Shown here in pieces: positions 1 to 9,277 of a DNA stretch of 64,000 bases (its first letter is position 1; each line of letters opens with the position of its first letter). The DNA is from Fibrobacter succinogenes. Its GTDB lineage: Bacteria > Fibrobacterota > Fibrobacteria > Fibrobacterales > Fibrobacteraceae. The position numbers were made by a program, and so were the translations under genes. The notes below the pieces were generated by a model. That model saw only the letters and a program-made list of their open reading frames with translations. It was not told the origin of the DNA and searched no databases. Where the stretch lies: the NCBI GenBank assembly GCA_902762305.1, contig CACWNW010000017.1:51707-115706 (forward strand). Reading direction: 5' to 3'.

Positions 1-181
1 AATACTTCAAATCATGGTTTAAAATATTGTGACCGCCGATGAATTCAGCGTCTTTTACGAAATTAAAGAAGTCTCCTTGACTAGAGGTATGGATTTCTGC
101 ATCAAAATCATTAACAGCACCAAGGTCCAAAATCTTGTTGCTAGATGTAGAAACCTCTATATCAAGAAAAACAATACTCAC
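1..181 (-). CDS. DEDDh exonuclease-domain protein, N-terminal fragment
   Basis: A reading frame runs off the left edge on the minus strand. From a GTG at 181 it gives 60 codons beginning VSIVFLDIEVS, with a later GGHNILNHDLKY. This fits the first two motifs of DEDDh 3'-5' exonucleases: D6 and E8 of DxE, then the N..HD block. Proteins opening this way are often exonuclease-helicase (RecQ-like) fusions, but the rest lies outside the window. The start is unsure: there is no good ribosome site before the GTG, and the frame stays open to about 293 with a hydrophobic stretch. Family seen by motif; helicase part is a guess. Confidence 0.6.
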   Translation of the reverse strand, partial: MSIVFLDIEVSTSSNKILDLGAVNDFDAEIHTSSQGDFFNFVKDAEFIGGHNILNHDLKY

Positions 182-309
182 TGACGTGAAAACTATATAA
201 AAACACACGCTAAAGAGTGCCGCAAAAGCCAAATTGTATAAGTTATCACAGAATTTGAAGCAACTCCTCGAAATTATTGAGGAGTTGAGTTGTCAAGGAA
301 TCCTTAACA

Positions 310-381
310 GCATAAAATGCTGGGCATCCCCAGGTCTTAGGGGCGGAGCTCTTAAGCGAGGGGGACTCTTCCCCCGCTCGA
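310..381. other. GC-rich hairpins between divergent genes
   Basis: Two strong inverted repeats lie between the exonuclease fragment and the hydrolase gene. One is CCCC/GGGG around 328-343. The other is a stem from 357 to 380 (CGAGGGGGA paired with TCCCCCGCTCG, one G bulged). They are followed by an AT-rich, T-rich stretch up to the ATG at 430. This could be a terminator-like or leader structure for the plus-strand gene, or a repeat remnant. Nothing coding is seen here. Confidence 0.4.
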
Positions 382-429
382 CCTTTAAATAAAAAACTAT
401 TTTTTGATTGTTAAAAAAAAAGAAAATTT

Positions 430-1647
430 ATGGAAAAGAATTTCACGAAATGGGTCGCATGCTGGGGCAACGCCACCTCCATCACCGACCGCAAGGAAGC
501 GACCTACGCGAAGGACTTGACGCTCCGCTACCCGATTCGCGCGTGTTTTTCGGGCAGCAAGCTGCGGTTCCATTTTTCGAACCTCACCGGCACGGAGCCC
601 GTGACGATTTCCGAGGCGTACGTCGCGAAGTCCACTGCCAGCGAAGCAACCCCCGCGCAGTCTGATTCCGCGCAATCTATAAACGGCGCGCAGCCGGAAT
701 ATGCGCCGACTAAAGATGCGCCGACCCCCATCACGTTCGGCGGCCGCACCTGTGGCACTATCCCCGCAGGCGAAGAAATCCTGAGCGACGAAATCGCATT
801 CGACGTGACCGCAGGGGAAACTTTCGACGTGAGCCTGTACTTCGCGGGCTTCACGCAGATGAACGCGGGCACGGCAATCACGGGCCCGCTCTCTGGCGGC
901 AAGTACAGCTACGGCAACTTCGCGAAGGCGGCGAGCCTCCCCGACGACCTCACGCGCAAAACGAACTGGATTTACTTCCTCAATACCATCGACATCCTTA
1001 CCGAAGAGAAGAACTTCGCGCTCGTGTGCTTCGGCGATTCCATCACGGCTCAGGACTGGCCCGACTACCTCACGCTTCGTTGCGCCCGCGAGGGGTTCGG
1101 GAGCGTCGCCATCATCCGGCGCGCAGTGAGCGGCACGCGCATCTTGCGGGAATACAGCTGCATCACGTACGCGGCATACGGCCTGAAGGGGGCCACCCGC
1201 TTCCCCATCGAGATGAACGTCGCCGGCGCCCGTGCCGTCATTGTGCAGCACGGCATAAACGACATCATCCACCCGGTCGGTGTCGAGGTGAACAGGTTCC
1301 GCCCCTGGAGCGACATGCCCACGGCAGACGACCTCATCAACGGGGTGCGCTCGCTCTACATCACGCATGCGCGCAAGCTCGGGCTGAAAGTTTACAGCGG
1401 CACGCTCCTGCCCATATACGGCTGGCGCACCTACAACGAGAACCGCGACTTTATCCGCATGGCGTTCAACACGTGGCTCAGGACTGCACCGGATTTCGAC
1501 GGCTGCGTGGATTTCGACAAGGCGGTGCGCAGCATGGAAAATCCGCGCAAGTTCGGCGACGGTTTCGATTCGGGCGATCACCTGCACCCGAGCGCCAAGG
1601 CGTACGAGGCCATGGCCGAGTGCGTCCCCGAAGAACTCCTCAAATAA
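430..1647 (+). CDS. SGNH/GDSL-family hydrolase
   Basis: A 405-residue protein. The C-terminal half has the SGNH blocks: FGDSIT with the nucleophile near Ser204, an HGINDI block supplying the oxyanion Asn, and GDHLHPS with Asp383 and His386. The N-terminal about 190 residues resemble the beta-rich accessory domain of longer SGNH esterases. Such enzymes remove acyl groups from carbohydrates or lipids; the substrate cannot be read. No clear signal peptide is visible, so it may act in the cytoplasm. The ribosome site before the ATG is weak (an A-rich leader). It is followed 18 bases later by a small membrane protein gene. Confidence 0.8.
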   Translation: MEKNFTKWVACWGNATSITDRKEATYAKDLTLRYPIRACFSGSKLRFHFSNLTGTEPVTISEAYVAKSTASEATPAQSDSAQSINGAQPEYAPTKDAPTPITFGGRTCGTIPAGEEILSDEIAFDVTAGETFDVSLYFAGFTQMNAGTAITGPLSGGKYSYGNFAKAASLPDDLTRKTNWIYFLNTIDILTEEKNFALVCFGDSITAQDWPDYLTLRCAREGFGSVAIIRRAVSGTRILREYSCITYAAYGLKGATRFPIEMNVAGARAVIVQHGINDIIHPVGVEVNRFRPWSDMPTADDLINGVRSLYITHARKLGLKVYSGTLLPIYGWRTYNENRDFIRMAFNTWLRTAPDFDGCVDFDKAVRSMENPRKFGDGFDSGDHLHPSAKAYEAMAECVPEELLK

Positions 1648-1665
1648 ACTATTTATATTTTCCGC

Positions 1666-1989
1666 ATGCAGCCCTACATTCACCAGTTCGCGAACTTCTT
1701 GCGCCTCCACATGGATTCCATATCGGTGGGGCTTGTCGCCACCCTGCTCATCATCTACGGCGAGCACATCAACGGCTATTTCAAGAAGATTACGAAGAGT
1801 CTGCCCTTCCTCGGGCGTTTTGCGCTGTTCGTGCTGCTATGCAGCGCGGGTTACGCATTCCTCTCGTCGCAGCTGGTGAAACTGCTCAAGTACTTTCTGC
1901 ACGGGCAGCCCGACCTGGTGCTCATCGGGATTATCGCAGCCGCGTTCATCGTACTCGCGTTCTGCGCCCGCAGCGGCAAGGACATCTGA
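1666..1989 (+). CDS. Small membrane protein, DUF3392-like
   Basis: A 107-residue protein with three hydrophobic segments (about 20-33, 50-67 and 83-100). Length, the GEHINGYFKK segment after the first helix and the layout resemble DUF3392 inner-membrane proteins of unknown function. It follows the hydrolase by 18 bases and may be co-transcribed with it. Its stop lies 6 bases from the convergent sbcC stop, leaving no room for a separate terminator. Confidence 0.6.
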   Translation: MQPYIHQFANFLRLHMDSISVGLVATLLIIYGEHINGYFKKITKSLPFLGRFALFVLLCSAGYAFLSSQLVKLLKYFLHGQPDLVLIGIIAAAFIVLAFCARSGKDI

Positions 1990-1995
1990 GTCCCG

Positions 1996-4815
1996 CTACA
2001 CTTCGATTTTCACGCGGCTGATATTGTTCGCGTCTTTCTGCACGCGCACGTTCTTGTCTATCCTGTTCTCGAGACCTTCCACGTGGCTGATGATGCCCAC
2101 GAGGCGGTTGCTGCCGGCCAGGTTCTGCAGCGTGTCGATGGCGACCCTCAGGATTTCTTCGTCGAGCGAACCGAAACCTTCGTCGATAAACATCGTGTCG
2201 AGTTCGATTCCGCCCGCGGAACTCTGCACCTCGTCGGCAAGGCCGAGCGCAAGCGATAGCGATGCCAAGAAGCTCTCGCCACCGCTGAGCGTTTTCACTT
2301 CGCGCTGCTTGCCGCAGGTATGGTCGATTACGTTCAGGTCGAGCCCGCTCTGGCTGCGCTTATTGGAAGCCTGCCCGCGACGCACCAGTTCGTATTTCCC
2401 GTTGGAGAGCCGCAAGAACCGCGTGTTCGCCTTGCGCAAGATGCGGTCCAGGTACGCGCCCTGCACGTAAGTTTCGAGCATCATCTTGTCCTTGCCGGAG
2501 AGCGTGCCGTTCACCGTATTGGAGAGGTTGTCGACCCATGCGCGCTTCTTCAGGAGCGTGCCCAGCTTTTCGGCAACCCCGCGAATTTCCGTGAGCGCGC
2601 GCCGGTTCTGTTCGAGCCTTCCCGAAACCGTTTTCCAGGACCCCGTGAGTGCCTGCTGCTCATCGGAAATCGCCTTGCACCTGCTTTCCAGTTCCTCGAG
2701 GTTGTACTGCGGGGCATCCTTCAGCTGGCCTTCGAGCGATTTCACCTGTCCTTCGAGTTCCTTCAGGTTTTCCTTGCACCCGTTCAGCTTTTCGGTCGCA
2801 AGCTTGATTGCGCTTTGAATGCCGGCAACTGCGTCCTGCTTTTCGCGGATGACCTTCTCCGCGTCGGCCTTGCCCGCATACGGGAGCTTTTTCGCCGCAT
2901 CTTCGGCGTTCTTCTTCAACACATCGAGTTCCGCCTCGGCAGCCGAAATCTTATTCGTGAGAGTATCTATCTCGCCACGGTTCTTCTCGTGCAGCTCCTT
3001 CATTTCGGGCAGCGTTCTTTCCAGCTCTTCCTTGCGGGCGGCCCGCCTGTTTTCACCGTCGAGCTTTCCTTTGAGGGCCTGCAACTGCGTTTTCACGCTG
3101 TCGAATTCCGCACGGATTTTTTCCTTGCATTCTTCCACGGAGCATTCACCGAAAAGTTCCGCAAGTTTTTTTCCGAGTTCTTCACGCTTGGCATCGCGCG
3201 CGGCTTTCGCCTTGGAGGCTTTGCCCGCCTTGTCGTTCCATGCCTTAAGCAGGCCTGCAACATTGCGCTTGAGCTCTTCGAGTTCCGCCTGCGTCGGCGC
3301 TTCTACCGACTTGCAAGCCTTATGCGGGTGCGCCGTAGACCCACAAACCGGGCAGGGAGCGCCATCTTCGAGCGTTTCGGCCAGGATGCCCGCCTGCTCG
3401 TTCAGGAACGCGCGATTTTTCGCTTCGTAATTGTCGTTACTTTGTCTATACTTCTTGTCGGCATCGAGGTATTCATTTTGGGCATCGCGGAGAGTTGTTT
3501 CGGTATCATCGAGTTCCTTTACCGTACCGCCCACCTGCACGAGCTGTTTTTTGCGGGTCTCGAGAGATTCCTGTTGCGCATCAAGTTTCGCCTTGTTCTC
3601 GCCCGCATCCGAAAGCCTCTTGAATTCCTCTTCGAGCTTCTGGATTTCGCCATTCCTTTTTTCGAAATCCTTCTTCTTCAAATCAAGCGATTCCTTGCTC
3701 ACCGCAAGTTCACGTTCCTTGCCCTTTATAATACCGCGGGCTTCTTCGAGCAGGCCGTATTCCGGCAACAAGTTCCTTAAGGTCGTGACCTCTTCCTGCA
3801 ATTTTTCGCATTCGGGCCTACGCGCCTCTGCCGCCGCCACCGCTGCCGTAAGCGGCTCAAGATCCGGCAAACGCCTGGCATGGTTCTTCTTCGCCTCGTC
3901 AAGCGACTTGCGCGCAGTCTCTATGTTCTTCGCCCTGCCGAGTTCCTGGTTCATCGCGGTCATACGCGCCGCGTAACCGTCAAGCCCATTCTTCATCGAA
4001 TCGACAGCAGCGGAATCTTCGTTCACGACCTTCTCGAGCAAATCGCAGAATTCGCCCCAGTCGGCAATACGCCTTTCCGCAGCGAGATTCCTGGCGGACT
4101 CAATGTTAGCCGCAAAAGCAGACTTCTCGTCGCATGATACGTGCGATACCGCCACACAGGCGAACGATTCGCTTTCGCCGCACATGTTCTTCAATTCCAG
4201 GGACTGCTTCTTGATGGCTTCCTGCAATTTCTCGAACTTGTCTGTCTTGAAAAGCTGGCGGAAAATATCGATGCGTTCGTCCGTCGTCGTGAGCAGCAAC
4301 TTCAAGAAGTCGCCCTGCGCAATCATCGCAATTTGCGAGAACTGCTCGGCATTCACCCTGATGATATCGCGCACCGCGTTCGTCACCGCAGTGTCTCCGC
4401 TTACCGTACGGCTCGCGGGGCCAACCTTGCCGCTACCCTCGGGGTAATAGAAAGTCGCCGACGCATTTTCCTTCGTCATGCCATCGCCGCGCATCTTGGG
4501 CCGTTCGTATTCCGGATTGCGAACCACGCGGTATTCCCTACCCGCATAGGCGAACGTCAGGTCCACAAACGTCGGGGTATCGGGCGTCGCGTTCAGGCAG
4601 CGGAAATGCTTGGCGTAGTCACCACTCGCATTGCGGCTGCTCCCGCTCGCCGTCCCGAAAAGCGCGAAAGAAATCGCATCGAAAATCGTCGTCTTGCCGG
4701 CACCCGTGTCGCCCGAAATCAAGAAGAGCCCGCTCGTCCCGAGCTTATCCAGTTCGATCACGGTCTTTTCGGCATACGGGCCGAACGCAGAAATCACAAG
4801 CCTGGTAGGTCTCAT
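1996..4815 (-). CDS. sbcC: Exonuclease SbcCD, ATPase subunit SbcC
   Basis: 939 residues, normal length for this Rad50-like ATPase. It opens with a Walker A (SGDTGAGKTTIFDA, about 34-47), then long coiled coils interrupted by a zinc hook CPVCGS near the middle. It ends with an ABC signature LSGGESFLAS and a Walker B with LDTMFIDEGFGSLD. With SbcD it cleaves DNA hairpins and ends and processes palindromes and stalled forks. The start ATG overlaps the sbcD stop by four bases (ATGA), so the two are translationally coupled. Confidence 0.96.
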   Translation of the reverse strand: MRPTRLVISAFGPYAEKTVIELDKLGTSGLFLISGDTGAGKTTIFDAISFALFGTASGSSRNASGDYAKHFRCLNATPDTPTFVDLTFAYAGREYRVVRNPEYERPKMRGDGMTKENASATFYYPEGSGKVGPASRTVSGDTAVTNAVRDIIRVNAEQFSQIAMIAQGDFLKLLLTTTDERIDIFRQLFKTDKFEKLQEAIKKQSLELKNMCGESESFACVAVSHVSCDEKSAFAANIESARNLAAERRIADWGEFCDLLEKVVNEDSAAVDSMKNGLDGYAARMTAMNQELGRAKNIETARKSLDEAKKNHARRLPDLEPLTAAVAAAEARRPECEKLQEEVTTLRNLLPEYGLLEEARGIIKGKERELAVSKESLDLKKKDFEKRNGEIQKLEEEFKRLSDAGENKAKLDAQQESLETRKKQLVQVGGTVKELDDTETTLRDAQNEYLDADKKYRQSNDNYEAKNRAFLNEQAGILAETLEDGAPCPVCGSTAHPHKACKSVEAPTQAELEELKRNVAGLLKAWNDKAGKASKAKAARDAKREELGKKLAELFGECSVEECKEKIRAEFDSVKTQLQALKGKLDGENRRAARKEELERTLPEMKELHEKNRGEIDTLTNKISAAEAELDVLKKNAEDAAKKLPYAGKADAEKVIREKQDAVAGIQSAIKLATEKLNGCKENLKELEGQVKSLEGQLKDAPQYNLEELESRCKAISDEQQALTGSWKTVSGRLEQNRRALTEIRGVAEKLGTLLKKRAWVDNLSNTVNGTLSGKDKMMLETYVQGAYLDRILRKANTRFLRLSNGKYELVRRGQASNKRSQSGLDLNVIDHTCGKQREVKTLSGGESFLASLSLALGLADEVQSSAGGIELDTMFIDEGFGSLDEEILRVAIDTLQNLAGSNRLVGIISHVEGLENRIDKNVRVQKDANNISRVKIEV

Positions 4816-6038
4816 CCGTTGTCCCCCCAGATGCCGTTGATCAAGTCCTGCACAAATTCACTTTCTTCCGGCTTCATCGGACGACCATTGCGGCCCTCGA
4901 AAAACTCGCCGAACAGTTCCATAGGCTTCTTTTCGTCGACAGCTTCCGCAACGCCGACATCCGCCTGGTTGCGCGTGCGCTCGTTATCGTAGGCGAGCAT
5001 CATCAAGTTCGGGTAAATACCGCGAAGCTTCTGCGCCGCATCGGGAACGTCGTTCTCGTCGGTGAGTTTTATGTACACGAAATCGTCAAGTTTGTTGCCC
5101 GCGGCAACCTGCGCATTCCGGAATTCCGGCGAGATTATTTCGGCAAAAGTCCCGCGGATTTCACGCACATCATGCAACGGCACCAGCGGGATTTCTCGAA
5201 TCTGCAAGGCCGCGCGCATTTCACTGCCAGCAAACAAATCGCCGGCAGCAGCGCCAGCATTCCCGGCCGCGCCCAGTTCCACCACCGTGAGCGACTTCTT
5301 GTGCACCGCCTCCGAAAGCGAATACTTGAGCGGAGTGCCGCTGTAACGCGCACGCACCGTACCGTCGTCGCCCTTCAGCACATTCTGCGGCTTGTGTATA
5401 TGCCCGAGCGCCACGTAATCGAACGCGGCAAAAACCGTAGCGTTCACATTGTCGAGCCCGCCCACGTTCTCCTCGGACTCGCTGCGTTCCGCGCCCGTCA
5501 CGAACTGGTGGGCAATCAGCACGTTCCTGCGCCCCGGCGTAAAGTGCATCCGCGCAAGCGCCGCCTTCACGGCCGACGTGTAATCCTTCACCGCGTCGCG
5601 CTCGTCGTCGCCCGCGAGGCAGGCCCTGACATTTACAGGCCGCACGAACGGCAACATCCAAACGTCCACCTCGCCTTCACTGTCGCTGAGCGTGACCGGC
5701 ACAAATTTCCCGTCGTAAACCTGAGACACGTGTACGCCGCTCTTTTCCATGAGCCGGCCACCGAAGGCGATACGTTCCGCCGAATCATGGTTCCCGCTCA
5801 GCACGAACGTGCGCACCTTCCTCGCGGCAAGTTCCACCAGAAAATCGTCAAGCACCGCGACCGCCTCGGCCGACGGCACCGGCTTGTCGTAAACGTCGCC
5901 CGCGATCAGCACCGCATCGGGCTTTTCGCGCTCCACAGCCTCCAAAATGCGCGCCAGTATATACCGCTGCTCGCCGAGCATCGAATGCTCGCACACAATT
6001 TTACCAATGTGCAGGTCGGCCGTGTGGATAAATTTCAT
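4812..6038 (-). CDS. sbcD: Exonuclease SbcCD, nuclease subunit SbcD
   Basis: 408 residues with the calcineurin-like phosphoesterase motifs in order: HTADLHIGK, AGDVYDKP, SGNHDS, IAHQFV and ALGHIHKPQ. This is the Mn-dependent nuclease partner of SbcC. It lies directly upstream of sbcC with a four-base overlap and 12 bases downstream of a lipoprotein gene, so a three-gene minus-strand operon is likely. Confidence 0.96.
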   Translation of the reverse strand: MKFIHTADLHIGKIVCEHSMLGEQRYILARILEAVEREKPDAVLIAGDVYDKPVPSAEAVAVLDDFLVELAARKVRTFVLSGNHDSAERIAFGGRLMEKSGVHVSQVYDGKFVPVTLSDSEGEVDVWMLPFVRPVNVRACLAGDDERDAVKDYTSAVKAALARMHFTPGRRNVLIAHQFVTGAERSESEENVGGLDNVNATVFAAFDYVALGHIHKPQNVLKGDDGTVRARYSGTPLKYSLSEAVHKKSLTVVELGAAGNAGAAAGDLFAGSEMRAALQIREIPLVPLHDVREIRGTFAEIISPEFRNAQVAAGNKLDDFVYIKLTDENDVPDAAQKLRGIYPNLMMLAYDNERTRNQADVGVAEAVDEKKPMELFGEFFEGRNGRPMKPEESEFVQDLINGIWGDNG

Positions 6039-6050
6039 CGAAACAAAAGC

Positions 6051-6857
6051 CTACTTCAGGTAGAACGACGCGCCCACATTCCCGGCAAAATGGCGGTAGT
6101 CCGGGTCCACGAACGACATGATTATGCCCGCACTCACCTCCCAGTGCTTGGTGATGCGGTAGCCGGCCTTTAAGTAGTGCGAATAGATATCCGGAGTGCT
6201 TACGCTTTCGCCGCCGCCCTCCACACTCGGGCTATAGATGCTCAAGCTGTAGCTCATGAAGAAGTCATCGATGAAGAAGCTCGCAAACGCGCCATAGTGT
6301 ATGGTCGTAAAAAATTCCGTCTTGGTGTCACTCATGGAATCCCAGTTGTCGCCACGTTCGTCGCAGGGCCATGTGTCGCACGTGCTGCCGCTGACGTGCA
6401 TCGTGGTATACTGGTGGAACAGACCAAAGAACACGCCACCCTCCACGACGGGGGTATTGAAGCCCAGTTTGAGGTGGTGGAAAATCCCGTCGTCATAACC
6501 GACGCCGAAACCGAAAAGCATAAAGGCCGCCTTGCCGAACCAGTCGAACGACGCGTTCATATCGGTGCCGCCGAATTCGTAGACACCTGTCGTATGGAAC
6601 GAGCGGCTATCCTGCAGCAGGGAATCGGAACTGTAGTTAGAATAACTCCCGCTCACCGCCATGTCCTTCTTGGGGCTTACGGTCACGGAGCCGGAAAACC
6701 GGTAGCTCATGGAACGCGATTCCATGTACCCATGTGCACCGCTCACTTCGGGGGCTTCCGGGGTCTCGACACTGAAACTGTTGATACGGGTACGCGTGCA
6801 TCCCGCAAATAGGAGGCACAGGGCTAGGCAGAATGATATGTATGCAAATCGCTTCAT
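6051..6857 (-). CDS. Predicted outer-membrane lipoprotein, possible beta-barrel
   Basis: 268 residues. A lipobox LLFAGC at about 15-20 marks a lipoprotein signal, followed by a Ser/Gly-rich body with alternating hydrophobic strands and a C-terminal GNVGASFYLK. This suggests an outer-membrane beta-barrel or adhesion-type lipoprotein. The family is not recognised. It is first in a likely operon with sbcD and sbcC, though a functional link is not evident. It is divergent from nadA with 78 bases between starts. Confidence 0.7.
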   Translation of the reverse strand: MKRFAYISFCLALCLLFAGCTRTRINSFSVETPEAPEVSGAHGYMESRSMSYRFSGSVTVSPKKDMAVSGSYSNYSSDSLLQDSRSFHTTGVYEFGGTDMNASFDWFGKAAFMLFGFGVGYDDGIFHHLKLGFNTPVVEGGVFFGLFHQYTTMHVSGSTCDTWPCDERGDNWDSMSDTKTEFFTTIHYGAFASFFIDDFFMSYSLSIYSPSVEGGGESVSTPDIYSHYLKAGYRITKHWEVSAGIIMSFVDPDYRHFAGNVGASFYLK

Positions 6858-6935
6858 GGAAGGCTCCTCATGAAATTATATATTTTTTTTTCGATATTGG
6901 ATAGGGCATGCACATTTTCTATATTCTAAATCACT

Positions 6936-7952
6936 ATGACCGCGGACGAACTTTTCAACAGACTGAACAAGATCCAGCCGGGCGCCGTGCTCTGCCACTA
7001 CACCCGTGAAAAAGTCGAACAGATGCTCCCGCTGATCAACGAGATCAACGAGCGCAAAAAAGACCAGGATACTGTCATCCTCGCGCACAGCTACTGCGCA
7101 CCCGAAATCGTGCTCGGCGTCGCCGACTACACGGGCGACAGCTACAAGCTCAGCGAAGACGCCACGAAGGTCCCGCAAAAGACCATCCTGTTCTCCGCAG
7201 TCCGCTTCATGGGCGAAACGGCCAAGATTTTGAGCCCCGAAAAGGACGTGCTCATCCCGGGCAAGCTCACGGGCTGCAGCCTCGCCGACTCCATTACCGG
7301 CAAGGACGTGCAGGCGCTCCGCGAAAAGTACCCGGAACACGCCTTCATCTGCTACATCAACACCACGGCCGACGTGAAGGCCGCCTGCGACGTGTGCGTC
7401 ACTAGCGGCAACGTGATGAAGATCGTGGAAGCCTACCCGAACGACAAGATTTGCTTCGTGCCCGACAAGCTCATGGGCCAGAACATCAAGAACGAGATGG
7501 AGAGCCGCGGCGTCAAGAAAGATATCGTGCTGTACAACGGAAGCTGCTACGTGCACGAGACGTACGATGCCGAACTCATCCAATTCTTCCGCAGCCAGAA
7601 CCCGGGCCTGAAGGTGGTGAGCCACCCCGAATGCAACCCCTCTGCGGCGTTCTACAGCGATTTCGTGGGCAGTACCGGCCAGATGGTCAAGTACATCGCT
7701 GATCTCCCCTCCAAGAGCAAGGTGCTGCTCCTTACGGAATGCGGCCTGAATGCGCGCATGCACTACGAGCACCCCGACATGGAATTCATCGGCAGCTGCA
7801 GCATGTGCAAGTACATGAAGTCTAACTCCCTCGAGAACATCCTCGAGACGCTCAGGCACCCCGAACAGGCTAACCGCGTGGAACTCGACGAAGATACCCG
7901 CGTGAAGGCCAAGAAGTGCATCGACGCGATGTTCCACTACGCGAACCTCTAG
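6936..7952 (+). CDS. nadA: Quinolinate synthase NadA
   Basis: 338 residues. NadA condenses iminoaspartate with dihydroxyacetone phosphate to quinolinate, the first committed product of de novo NAD synthesis. The three 4Fe-4S ligand regions are present: GCSLADS (Cys114), NGSCYVHE (Cys204) and GSCSMCKYMK (Cys288 or Cys291). The HSYCAPE substrate loop near residue 52 is also seen. nadB and nadC are not in the window. mnmA follows after 46 bases on the same strand. Confidence 0.96.
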   Translation: MTADELFNRLNKIQPGAVLCHYTREKVEQMLPLINEINERKKDQDTVILAHSYCAPEIVLGVADYTGDSYKLSEDATKVPQKTILFSAVRFMGETAKILSPEKDVLIPGKLTGCSLADSITGKDVQALREKYPEHAFICYINTTADVKAACDVCVTSGNVMKIVEAYPNDKICFVPDKLMGQNIKNEMESRGVKKDIVLYNGSCYVHETYDAELIQFFRSQNPGLKVVSHPECNPSAAFYSDFVGSTGQMVKYIADLPSKSKVLLLTECGLNARMHYEHPDMEFIGSCSMCKYMKSNSLENILETLRHPEQANRVELDEDTRVKAKKCIDAMFHYANL

Positions 7953-7998
7953 CGCGCATCCAGAACCCCGAAAAGCGACAAACGAAACAGGCACGCAT

Positions 7999-9111
7999 AT
8001 GGCAAAGAAGGTAGCAGTCGGACTTTCCGGCGGAGTAGATTCCGCCCTCGCCGCTTTCCTACTAAAGCAGCAGGGTTACGAGGTCATCGGCATGACGATG
8101 GCCACGTGGGACGGCTCCATCAACATGCCGCACGTGGAAGGCCGCGAGGGCTGCTTCGGCCCGGGCGAAGACGTGAGCATCGCCGAAGCGAAGACGGTAG
8201 CCGACCGCCTCGGGATCCCGCACTACGTGGTGCGCATCTCCGAAGACTACAAGCGCCAGGTGCTCGACTACTTCCGCGCCGAATACCGTGCCGGCCGCAC
8301 CCCGAACCCGTGCGTGCGGTGCAACCAGTTCATCAAGTTCGGCGCGCTCCAGACGGCGGCCCGCCGCATGGGAATCGAGTTCGACTACTTCGCCACCGGG
8401 CACTACGCCCGACTCGAGTTCAAGAATCCCGACGTCCCCTTCCTGTACGCGGCGCTCGACCACGGCAAGGACCAGACGTACTTCCTCTCGCGCCTCACCG
8501 CAGAGCAGCTCTCGACGGTCATGTTCCCGCTGGGCGGCATGACGAAGGTCGAGGTGAAGGAACTCGCCAAGCAGATCGGCTGGGTGGACTTCGCCACCAA
8601 GAAGGAAAGCATGGACTTCCTCGAATGCGGGGACTATTCCGTGCTGTTCGACGAGTCCGACAACGTCCCGGGCGACTTCGTGGACCTGCAGGGGAAGGTA
8701 CTCGGCCAGCATAAGGGCATCATCCACTATACCATCGGGCAGCGCAAGGGCCTGAATATCGGCGGGCAGCCCGAGCCGCTGTTCGTGGTGGCGATAGACG
8801 TGAAGAAGAACCAGGTGGTTCTCGGGCCCCGCAGCACGCTGAACTGCACCGAGGTAGAGGGTACGGAACTCAACCTGATGGTATCCGAAAGCTCGCCGCT
8901 CCTGAAGGGCGAACTGACGGCGCACATCAGGCTCGGCCACAGGGGCGCCGTCGCGCGGATTGTCGCGCTCGACACTGCCGCCGGTACAATCCGCGTGCGG
9001 TTCGACGAACCGCAGTTCGCCTCCGCTCCCGGCCAGATTCTCGTGCTCTACGCCGACGCGGGCGTGGTCGCCTCCGCAATCATCGCGAAGCACGAGCCCG
9101 AACAGGCATAA
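7999..9111 (+). CDS. mnmA: tRNA 2-thiouridylase MnmA
   Basis: 370 residues. MnmA thiolates the wobble uridine of tRNAs for Lys, Glu and Gln. It has the PP-loop GLSGGVDSA at the N-terminus, TPNPCVRCNQFIKFG carrying the first catalytic Cys, and the GDFVDLQGKVLGQHKG...YTIGQRKGLNIGG region typical of MnmA. Where many MnmA proteins have a CF motif for the second Cys, this one reads KESMDFLECGDY, so the Cys is slightly shifted. A strong terminator follows. Confidence 0.9.
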   Translation: MAKKVAVGLSGGVDSALAAFLLKQQGYEVIGMTMATWDGSINMPHVEGREGCFGPGEDVSIAEAKTVADRLGIPHYVVRISEDYKRQVLDYFRAEYRAGRTPNPCVRCNQFIKFGALQTAARRMGIEFDYFATGHYARLEFKNPDVPFLYAALDHGKDQTYFLSRLTAEQLSTVMFPLGGMTKVEVKELAKQIGWVDFATKKESMDFLECGDYSVLFDESDNVPGDFVDLQGKVLGQHKGIIHYTIGQRKGLNIGGQPEPLFVVAIDVKKNQVVLGPRSTLNCTEVEGTELNLMVSESSPLLKGELTAHIRLGHRGAVARIVALDTAAGTIRVRFDEPQFASAPGQILVLYADAGVVASAIIAKHEPEQA

Positions 9112-9145
9112 ACAAGCCCCACAGGGCGGGAAAATCGCCCGTATG

Positions 9146-9187
9146 CAGAAAAAACCGCGCGAAAATCGCAGTTTTCTGTTTTTTTTC
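9146..9187 (+). terminator. Rho-independent terminator after mnmA
   Basis: An imperfect stem (CAGAAAA...TTTTCTG with an inner GCG/CGC) is followed by seven T residues. A smaller hairpin GGGCG/CGCCC precedes it at 9124-9140. Confidence 0.75.
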
Positions 9188-9277
9188 ATACTTTTTGGGT
9201 AAATTCATAATAAATTTGATACGAAGGGATTTTCTGCACAGGATTTCCCGTAGAGGTGTATTCAAGAGGTTCTTTCG

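Noticed and set aside
397..1767. Minus-strand frame opposite the SGNH hydrolase
   Set aside because: It spans two plus-strand genes and lacks any domain or start signal.
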